From NCBI GenBank assembly GCA_026129185.1, contig JAHCIO010000005.1, forward strand, positions 62,001-126,000: DNA of 64,000 nt, read 5' to 3'. This DNA comes from Promineifilum sp019695075. Its GTDB lineage: Bacteria; Chloroflexota; Anaerolineae; Promineifilales; Promineifilaceae. Shown in pieces: positions 17,229 through 23,624 of the stretch (its first letter is position 1; the number at the start of each line of letters is the position of its first letter). The notes under the pieces are model-generated. The model did no database searches, was not told the origin of the DNA, and saw nothing but the letters and a program-made list of their open reading frames with translations. The position numbers were made by a program, and so were the translations under genes.

Positions 17229-18210
17229 GAGGCGCGGCCGCGGCCAGTTGCCGCCGCATCTTGTCCAGGTAGGCCTGCTCCAGGTCGATGCCGGTGTCGT
17301 TGGCCAGCTTCAGCAGGTGGGCCAGCAGGTCGGCCAGTTCCTCGCGCAGCGCCGGCCGGTGGGTGGCAATCGCTTCGGCCAGGGCCGCGGCGGGGCTGCC
17401 GGCGGCGGCGCGGCTGTCGGCGGCCACGCGCCGTAGCGCGGTGGCCAACTCGCCGACCTCCTCGATCAGCAACAGGTAGTGGGTCAGCGGATCGACGGCC
17501 GCGCCGTTGGTGGCCTCGCGCTCGCGGTGGAACTGCTGGAAGGCGGCCACGCGCCCCTGTTGCAGCGTCCGTAGCTGGGTCTCCGGCGCGCCCGCCGGCG
17601 CGGCGCGCTCCAGTTCCGCGGCGATCAACGCCGCGACGTGGTCGAGATCCTCCGTCCGCGACAGGTAGTCGATCTCGTTCGTCTCGATGGTCAGCACAGG
17701 CACGTCGGTCAGGCGCGACAGCCAGGCGTCGTAGGCCCCGGCCAGCTCGCGGATGTAGTCGGGGTCCATGTCGCGCTCGAAGGGCCGGTCGCGCAGGGCA
17801 ATGCGTCGCATGAGCACGTCGTGGTCGGCGCGCAGGAAGACGATCAGGTCAGGGCGGGGGATTTTCTCGCCCAGGGCGGCGTGGACGCGGCCGTACATGG
17901 CCAGCTCGTCGTCTTTCAGGTTCAGCCAGGCGAATAGCTCGTCTTTGGCGAAGGTGTAGTCGGAGATGAGCGCGCCCTTTTGCAGCGCCGCGGGGATGGC
18001 CTGGTACTGCTGGTGATAGCGGCTCAGCAGGAAGAAGATCTGCGTCTGGAAGGCGTAGCGCTCCCGGTCGCCGTAGAACTTGGGCAGAAAGGGGTTGTCC
18101 TCGACGACCTCCAGCAGGATGCTGGCGTTGTAGCGCGGTTGCAGCAGGCGGGCCAGCGTCGTCTTGCCGACGCCGATGACGCCCTCGATGGCGATGTATT
18201 TGTTGTTCAT
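17218..18210 (-). CDS. Deoxynucleoside kinase fused to MazG-like pyrophosphohydrolase
   Basis: 330 residues. Residues 1-200 are a deoxynucleoside-kinase domain: P-loop GVIGVGKTT (10-18), EVVEDNPFLPKFY (34-46), Arg-rich lid RIALRDRPFERDMD (136-149) and a YIREL helix. Residues about 235-325 form an all-alpha NTP-pyrophosphohydrolase (MazG-like) domain with E-E-V-G-E (250-254) and E-L-A-D (291-294) for magnesium binding, then a helix ending AYLDKM. One half phosphorylates deoxynucleosides; the other would hydrolyse NTPs to NMP and PPi. The ATG at 18210 places the P-loop correctly. Five bases separate it from the upstream nucleotidyltransferase gene. Confidence 0.88.
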   Translation of the reverse strand: MNNKYIAIEGVIGVGKTTLARLLQPRYNASILLEVVEDNPFLPKFYGDRERYAFQTQIFFLLSRYHQQYQAIPAALQKGALISDYTFAKDELFAWLNLKDDELAMYGRVHAALGEKIPRPDLIVFLRADHDVLMRRIALRDRPFERDMDPDYIRELAGAYDAWLSRLTDVPVLTIETNEIDYLSRTEDLDHVAALIAAELERAAPAGAPETQLRTLQQGRVAAFQQFHREREATNGAAVDPLTHYLLLIEEVGELATALRRVAADSRAAAGSPAAALAEAIATHRPALREELADLLAHLLKLANDTGIDLEQAYLDKMRRQLAAAAPHAH

Positions 18211-18215
18211 GATCC

Positions 18216-18983
18216 TTAGGGGGCCAAGACAGCCCGGAGCATATCGACCTGGTAGGGCTTGTCGGCATCCATGGCCATCTCGGCCGGGCTGCCCAGCACG
18301 ATCTTGACCGGCGCGCCGAGGATGCGCCCGGCGGTGGCCTCGATGTCGGCAAAGGTCACGCGGTGGAAGAGGAACTTCAGCAGAAAGGGCAGGCCGACGA
18401 TCCGGGCGATGCGCCAGGGGTGTTTGCGGGCCTGGGTCAGCATGTCGATCAGGGTGCGGTTGCGCTCGGCCACGTTCGGCTGAACGATGACCATATCGCC
18501 GCCGGCGACTTCCATGCCGTTGAGCTTCGAGTAGGTGCGGTTGGAGTTGGGGAAGCGGCTTTCCAATGTCTCGCGGCTGACGAAGTTGTAATAGACGGCG
18601 CGATCCCACGGCCGGCAAGCTTCGACGAAGGCATCGACCATGGCCGGGGTGATGGCCGGGATGTCGGCCGAGCAGCCCAGGATGGCCGGCGCGTCGGGCC
18701 GGTGGCGCAGGAACCAGTCGCAGCCGGCCAGCATGTTGCCGACCATGCTGCCCTGATCGGGCAGCGATTCGACCGGCCGGGCAAAACGTTGCCCGGTCGC
18801 GACCGGGTCCAGGCCGACGACGAGGACGTCCTCGACGTGGCGCGAGGCTTGCAGCGCGCCGACGACGCGCTCCAGCATCGTCTGGCCGCCCATGTCGATG
18901 AGCGCTTTGGGCCGGCCGTCGGTGTAGGGATAGAGTGGGTCTTCGGGGCGGACTTGCCCACCGGCGATGATCAGACAGTGCAT
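18216..18983 (-). CDS. NTP-transferase-fold nucleotidyltransferase (MobA-like)
   Basis: 255 residues. MHCLIIAGG (nucleotide-binding loop; the usual GGxGTR is degenerate, reading G-G-Q-V-R-P), GRPKALIDMGGQTMLERVVGAL (LxPxxGKPM-like motif) and LGCSADIPAITPAMVDAFV (metal-binding Asp region) place it with MobA/GlmU-type nucleotidyltransferases. The product is not predictable. The ATG at 18983 is the first one compatible with the fold; earlier in-frame codons run into the family A hairpin repeat. It heads the five-gene operon that continues to the histidine kinase. Confidence 0.75.
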   Translation of the reverse strand: MHCLIIAGGQVRPEDPLYPYTDGRPKALIDMGGQTMLERVVGALQASRHVEDVLVVGLDPVATGQRFARPVESLPDQGSMVGNMLAGCDWFLRHRPDAPAILGCSADIPAITPAMVDAFVEACRPWDRAVYYNFVSRETLESRFPNSNRTYSKLNGMEVAGGDMVIVQPNVAERNRTLIDMLTQARKHPWRIARIVGLPFLLKFLFHRVTFADIEATAGRILGAPVKIVLGSPAEMAMDADKPYQVDMLRAVLAP

Positions 18984-19085
18984 GGCGTCATGACCTCTGG
19001 CGATATGGGCGCAATTGTAGCGGCTTTGCGGCGACCGTAAAGGTATGGGCGTCATTGCGACAGGGCATTGCCAAGTTTGGAAGCA

Positions 19086-19191
19086 GAGCTCACGCGAAGG
19101 CGCAAAGTAAGCCAAGGACGCGAAGAAGAAGCTTTGTTGTCTGCTGTTTCTTCTTTGCGCCTTTTGCCGTTTGGCGACTTTGCGTGAGCTC
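19086..19191. repeat. Long hairpin element, family A copy 2
   Basis: Perfect ends GAGCTCACGC / GCGTGAGCTC, with inner CGCAAAG / CTTTGCG arms. The element ends on the base next to the stop codon of the subtilase gene (19192) and fills nearly the whole gap to the nucleotidyltransferase start. Confidence 0.8.
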
Positions 19192-20736
19192 CTATTGGCC
19201 GGGCGCGGCGGGCACAAAGGCGCGGAACGGCCCTGGCTCTGACGGCCCCAGCGCCTCGTAGGCGGCCAGGGCGTCGATGCGCCCCCAGCCGTAGACGTTG
19301 TTGGGGACGCCGTTGGTAATGTTGCCGCAGTCTTGCGCCGTGGTCACGTGGACGCTGTTGGCGGTGATGAGCGCCTCCAGCGCGTCCACCTGCCCGGCCA
19401 GCGCCGGGTCGGCCGAGATGAGCAGCGCCGCCAGCCCGGCCACGTGCGGCGCGGCCATGCTCGTGCCACTCAGGATGGCGTAGCCGCCATTCCGGTAGCT
19501 GGAGTACACGCCAATGCCCGGGGCGACCACATCGGGCTTCAGCCGGCCGCTGTCGTCGATCATCACCGGGCCGCGGCTGCTGATCGTGGCGATCTGGCCA
19601 TCCGTGTCGGTCGCGCCGACGGTGAAGGAAGCGTCGTAGATGGCCGCGGGCGCGGTGATGGTCTCGCAGCCGGGGCCGCTGTTGCCGGCTGAATGGACGG
19701 ACAGGATGCCGGCGGCGCGGACGGCCTCGACCGCGGCCAGCAGTACGTCGCTGGCGGCGCAGCCCTCGACCGGCGGGCACGACCACGAGTTGCTGATCAC
19801 GTCCGGCGCTTTCGACGGGTCGCCGTCGGTGAGCGGGTCGCCGCCGAAGGGATAAGGGGCGATGAACCACTCGTAGCACTCGGCGTAGGAGGCCGGCGTG
19901 CCCCAGCCGTCTTCCATGTTGCGGCAGCCGATCCACTGCGCGCCGGGGGCCATGCCGATGCCAATCCGCGGGTCTGGTTGCGTGCCGACCATCGTGCCCA
20001 TCGTGTGCGTGCCGTGGCCCTGGTCGTCGCAGGGCACGGGCGAATTGAAGCCGCAGGGGTTGCCGGGGCTGGTATTGGGGTTGTTGGCGTGGATGGCGTC
20101 GTGCCAGTTGTAGGCGTGGGCGGCCGCGCTGCCGTTCCAGCCGCGGTACTGGCTCTTGAGCGCCTCGTGATCCCACTGGTAGCCGGTGTCCTGCCCGCCG
20201 ATGATAACGCCCTGGCCGGTGACGCCGGCGGCCCAGACCTGGGGGGCGTTGACCTGGGCGATGTTCCACTCGACATCGGCCTGGGCGGCGCGGGCGGCGG
20301 CCTGCGGCGCGGGCAGGGCGACCTGTTGGGCCGTATTCGCATAGACGTAGGCCACGTCCGGCCGCGCGGCCAACACCTGCACCAGCCCGCGGTCGCCGCG
20401 CACCCAGAGCATGTTGTGGATCCAGTAGGCACGGTAATCCACGCCGCGCACGTCCAGCAGGGCGCGCAGGGGCGCTTGCGCGCGCGCGGCGACGGCCGTC
20501 AGCGTGTCGTACACGTACCGGCCGCGGGCTGCCTTGTCGACCAGACGCGCCGCGCCGTTGGGGTCGCCTTGCGCTGTCAGGACGACGAGGAACTCGGCCG
20601 CATCGCCGCCGGCCGTGGCCGCCAGCAGGGCCGGGTCGGTCTTGGCCGTCCAGGCGGTCGTCGCGCCGGCGCGGGCCGCCTCGGCGACGAGCAGCGCGGC
20701 GGCCAGAAGCAACAGGAACAGGGCGTATCGTTTCAT
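19192..20736 (-). CDS. Secreted S8 (subtilisin-like) serine protease
   Basis: 514 residues. A signal peptide (MKRYALFLLLLAAALLVAEA) is followed by an inhibitor-I9-like propeptide (about 45-130) and the catalytic domain with Asp183 (GGQDTGY), His241 (GHGTHTMG), Asn352 (SAGNSG) and Ser426 (SGTSMAAPHVAG). Extra cysteines (NPCGF, PVPCDD, IGCRN, YAECYE) suggest disulphides. The start at 20736 is favoured over 20751 because GGAG sits nine bases before it. The stop codon directly abuts a hairpin repeat. It is an extracellular protease downstream of the radical SAM gene. Confidence 0.92.
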   Translation of the reverse strand: MKRYALFLLLLAAALLVAEAARAGATTAWTAKTDPALLAATAGGDAAEFLVVLTAQGDPNGAARLVDKAARGRYVYDTLTAVAARAQAPLRALLDVRGVDYRAYWIHNMLWVRGDRGLVQVLAARPDVAYVYANTAQQVALPAPQAAARAAQADVEWNIAQVNAPQVWAAGVTGQGVIIGGQDTGYQWDHEALKSQYRGWNGSAAAHAYNWHDAIHANNPNTSPGNPCGFNSPVPCDDQGHGTHTMGTMVGTQPDPRIGIGMAPGAQWIGCRNMEDGWGTPASYAECYEWFIAPYPFGGDPLTDGDPSKAPDVISNSWSCPPVEGCAASDVLLAAVEAVRAAGILSVHSAGNSGPGCETITAPAAIYDASFTVGATDTDGQIATISSRGPVMIDDSGRLKPDVVAPGIGVYSSYRNGGYAILSGTSMAAPHVAGLAALLISADPALAGQVDALEALITANSVHVTTAQDCGNITNGVPNNVYGWGRIDALAAYEALGPSEPGPFRAFVPAAPGQ

Positions 20737-20822
20737 GCCATTTTTCTCCATCGGGCGCGGCCGGGCACGGGCGGCGGCCCGTGGCCCGTCAATTCGGGCG
20801 CGGATTGGTGGGTTAGTTGGCG

Positions 20823-22229
20823 CTACTTCTGCCGATCAAACTGATCGGCCGTCGGCTCCGCTCAGCAGAACCAGTCTTCGGTCAGCCGTGGCGGGTCGGG
20901 GTTGAGATGGCTGCGGGGCGGGGCGGCGGGCGGACGGCGGCCGGCCAGGCCATAGGCCAACCGCTCGATGGCGGCGAAGGCGGCGTCGGCATTGCCGCCC
21001 GTCTCGGCCACAGCGGCCACGCGCCGCTGCAACTCGTCCACGCATGGGTCGGGGTTGCGCCAGGTGTAGGTGAAGTTGGCCGCGTCGAGTGGGCCGAGCC
21101 AGGCGTCGGCGTCCGGGTCGCTCAGCAGGGCGCTGCCCGGCGGAATGAGCAGCCGGATCGATAGCTGCACGGCGGGCACGTGGGCGATCAGGTCGCGGGC
21201 GCGAACCCAGGCCAGCAGGTTCAGGTAGTCATCGAGCGTCGTCCACGGCGTGAAGGGCAGCCACGTCGGCTGGACGGCCAGGCCCGCGCCGGCCAGCACG
21301 CCCAGGGCGTCGTCGAGATCGACGGCGGTGTGACCCTTGTGCAGCCGCGCCAGCACTTCGTCCGAGACGCTCTCGAAGGCGGAGACGACGAAGCTGGCCC
21401 CCAACGCTCGCAACTCCGGGAAGAGGCCGCGGTGCTGGCGAATGTGCTCCACCTTGGTGGTGAAGTCGAAGGTCAGGCGTGGAAATTCGGCGTGCAGGGC
21501 GCGAGCGATCTTCAGCACGTGGCCGGGGCCGTTGAGGAAGTCGGGATCGCCGAAGGTGATGTGCTCCGCGCCAGCGGTGACCTGCTGGCGAATGTCGGCC
21601 AGCACCGTCTCGGCCGGGACGACGAAGAAGCGCCCGCCGTAGACGGGCACGACCGGGCAGTGGCGGCAGGTGTGCAGACAGCCGCGGCTGGCCTCGACGT
21701 ACCCCGCCAGCCGGGCCACGCCCCCTTCGACATAGCGGGCGTACTGGCTGAGAGGCGGCAGCCCGGCGCGGTCGGGCGCGGGCAGGGCCAGGCGAGTCAG
21801 GCGGCGCGCGGCGCGGTCGGCACTATCGCCCTCGCCGGCCGGCTCCGCGCCCAGCACGCGCTGCGCCTGGGCGACCAGTTCCTCCTCCAGTTCGCCGGCC
21901 AGCACGGTATCGGCGGCTGCGGTCAAGAGATAGTCGGCGTTGAGCCAGGCGTAGAGGCCGTAGAAACAGATGTAGGCGGTGGGGTTGAGGGCGCGCACCT
22001 CGGCCGCGGCGCGCACGCCGAGCCGCAAGGCGGTGTGCATGGGCACGCTGATGCCGACAAAGCGGGCGCGGGTGGCGGCCTGGCGCGGCAAAGCGTCCAC
22101 GGCCAGGTCGGCAACCGTCACCGGCAGCCCCGCCCGCCGCAGGACGGCCGCCGGCCAGGCCAGGCTTAGCGGTTGGTGGCCCAATTCATAGCAGGCCAGC
22201 AGCAGGACATCGCCGGGCGCGGCGCTCAT
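20823..22229 (-). CDS. Radical SAM selenoprotein, CUAEP-tail type (TGA read as Sec)
   Basis: 455 residues to an in-frame TGA at 20862-20864; reading it as selenocysteine gives ...DWFC-U-AEPTADQFDRQK and a TAG stop at 20823, 468 residues in all. The C-U-A-E-P end matches the family I recall from annotation models as CUAEP/CCAEP-tail radical SAM (seleno)protein, where Cys replaces Sec in other members. The radical SAM cluster motif is C-x3-C-x2-C (Cys184, 188, 191: RGCLHTCRHC), preceded by a B12-binding-like N-terminal domain. A perfect 8-bp hairpin with a G-U-U loop begins 12 bases after the TGA, as expected of a bacterial SECIS. Function unknown; yggX is five bases upstream. Confidence 0.85.
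20831..20849 (-). promoter_or_regulatory. Putative SECIS hairpin for selenocysteine insertion
   Basis: On the minus strand GCCGATCA pairs perfectly with TGATCGGC around the 3-base loop GTT. The stem begins 12 bases after the TGA and the loop starts with G, 20 bases after the TGA, within the spacing and loop rule known for bacterial SECIS elements. It lies inside the extended reading frame. Confidence 0.75.
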
Positions 22230-22234
22230 AGGAC

Positions 22235-22546
22235 TTACTTGCGGGCCGGGCCGCCTTTGCCGCCGGCCACCGGCGCGTCAGCGACGGCCGATGGCCCCTC
22301 GTCGAACAGGAACGCCTCCATTTGCTCAAAGAGGAATTCCTGCGAGCGCGGGTCGGCCATGTTCAGGCCGTAGTGGTTGATGATCAGCCGCGCCTGGTCT
22401 TGCCACAGGCTGTAGGCGTACTTGGAGATCTCGTCATAGATACGCTGCCCCAACTTGCCGGGGAAGGGCGGCCGGTCGAGCGCCGGCAATTCCGCGCCGA
22501 GCTTGGCGCACTGCACCACGGTCAATGTCTTCGTCTCGCGTGCCAT
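22235..22546 (-). CDS. yggX: YggX-like Fe(II)-trafficking / oxidative damage protection protein
   Basis: 103 residues. The core matches YggX: a Cys near the N-terminus (VVQCAKLGAE), PPFPGKLGQRIYDEISKYAY, LWQDQARLIINHYGLNMADP and EFLFEQMEAFLF, with a short disordered tail. YggX protects Fe-S enzymes and moves ferrous iron. GAGGGA precedes the ATG at 22546. The radical SAM selenoprotein gene begins five bases downstream, so the pair is probably one translational unit; an Fe-S partner next to a radical SAM enzyme fits. Confidence 0.88.
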   Translation of the reverse strand: MARETKTLTVVQCAKLGAELPALDRPPFPGKLGQRIYDEISKYAYSLWQDQARLIINHYGLNMADPRSQEFLFEQMEAFLFDEGPSAVADAPVAGGKGGPARK

Positions 22547-22595
22547 AGAAGTCCCTCGTCGCGGGCGGCGCGGTCGCGCCCCAGCCGCGGAGCCT

Positions 22596-22624
22596 ATGAT
22601 AAGCCTTTCCCCCGCACGCCGCAA
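22596..22624 (-). promoter_or_regulatory. Promoter of the yggX-radical SAM operon
   Basis: Minus strand TTGCGG (22619-22624), 17-base spacer, TATCAT (22596-22601), about 50 bases upstream of the yggX ATG. It diverges from the formyltransferase promoter. Confidence 0.5.
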
Positions 22625-22650
22625 CCCTGCCCTTCTCGCCCCGACAGGCA

Positions 22651-22656
22651 TATAAT
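22651..22656 (+). promoter_or_regulatory. -10 box of the leaderless formyltransferase gene
   Basis: TATAAT seven bases before the ATG at 22664. The other ATG at 22655 overlaps the box itself, which argues for 22664 as the true start. The -35 is weak. Confidence 0.5.
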
Positions 22657-22663
22657 GCCCTTC

Positions 22664-23572
22664 ATGCGCATCCTCTTCTTCGGCCTGCCGGCGGGCGTGT
22701 CGGCCGTTGTCCTGCGCGGGCTGCTGGATGATGGCCGCGACGTGGCCGGCGTGGTCGTGCCCGCCGCGTCCGTGCCCCACCTGCTGCCCGATCCCGCGCT
22801 GCCCGTTGCCCGCCTTGCGCCGCCAACCACCGCGCCGCTAACGTTGCCCCTGGGCGACGCGCCGGCCGACTTGCTCGGCTGTGCCTGGGCCGCCGGGCTG
22901 CCCGTGTTTGCCGTCCGCGCGCTGGGCCACGCCGGCACGCTGGCCGTGCTGGTCGCGACGCGCGCCGATGTCGCTTGCATGGCTTGCTTCACCCGGCGCA
23001 TCCCGCCGGCGCTGCTGGCTCTGCCGCCGCGCGGCTTTCTCAACCTGCACCCGTCGCTGTTGCCGGCCTACCGCGGCCCGCAGCCGCTCTTCTGGCAGCT
23101 GCGCGACGGCGCGCCGACGGGCGCGACCGTCCACTATCTCGATGCAGGGCTGGACACGGGCGACATTGCCGCGCAGACGGCCGCCCCCTTGCCCGACGGC
23201 ATCGCCGGCCCGGATGCGGAACGGCGGCTGGCGCTGGCGGGGCTGGCGCTGTTGCGCGGCGTGCTCGACGACCTGGCCGCGGGCGTTGTCCGGCGGCGGC
23301 CGCAAGGGCCAGGCAGCACCCAACCCACGCCGGCGGACGCGGACTTCGCGCTGTCCACGGATTGGCCGGCGCGGCGGGCGTATAACTTCATGCGCGGCAC
23401 GGCCGATTGGGGCAAGCCTTACCCCATCGAGGTCAATGGGCGGACAGAGTGGCTGGCGGCGGCCGAGGAGTACAGCGAGGCGGCGCTCGACCGGCCCAGC
23501 GTGCGCCACGGCCAGCACATCGTCATTCGCTGCTCGCCGGGCGTGCTCTATGCCCGGCTGCACCGCCGCTGA
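22664..23572 (+). CDS. Formyltransferase-family protein (Fmt-like)
   Basis: 302 residues, MRILFFGLPAGVSAVVLRGLL. Its formyl-transferase core holds FLNLHPSLLPAYRGPQPLFWQL (the N-x-H catalytic region) and HYLDAGLDTGDIAAQ, the conserved Asp/Thr part of 10-formyl-THF-dependent transferases. The C-terminal domain is short. The true methionyl-tRNA formyltransferase lies at 62281, so this paralogue probably formylates an amine of a small molecule or sugar nucleotide. It is divergent from the yggX-radical SAM pair with overlapping promoter regions, a possible functional link. No Shine-Dalgarno sequence; leaderless start likely. Confidence 0.8.
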   Translation: MRILFFGLPAGVSAVVLRGLLDDGRDVAGVVVPAASVPHLLPDPALPVARLAPPTTAPLTLPLGDAPADLLGCAWAAGLPVFAVRALGHAGTLAVLVATRADVACMACFTRRIPPALLALPPRGFLNLHPSLLPAYRGPQPLFWQLRDGAPTGATVHYLDAGLDTGDIAAQTAAPLPDGIAGPDAERRLALAGLALLRGVLDDLAAGVVRRRPQGPGSTQPTPADADFALSTDWPARRAYNFMRGTADWGKPYPIEVNGRTEWLAAAEEYSEAALDRPSVRHGQHIVIRCSPGVLYARLHRR

Positions 23573-23624
23573 GAGGTAGCCAGAGCGCCCACGCCGGCGC
23601 TTTTCCACCACCAATGGCAAGATC

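Noticed and set aside
17218..18210. Frameshift or misassembly joining kinase and MazG
   Set aside because: The single frame runs through a continuous linker with consistent codon use and no stop; both flanking genes are in close operon spacing.
18984..19217. N-terminal extension of the nucleotidyltransferase into the hairpin repeat
   Set aside because: The extension translates the repeat element and precedes the nucleotide-binding loop by about 80 residues with no family support.
20823..20864. The TGA at 20862 as an ordinary stop of the radical SAM gene
   Set aside because: The next codons read A-E-P, the known family tail, and a hairpin with correct SECIS spacing follows; chance is unlikely, though genome evidence for Sec machinery is needed.
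22655..22663. ATG at 22655 as start of the formyltransferase
   Set aside because: It lies inside the TATAAT box; the ATG nine bases later fits the leaderless geometry seen at other genes.
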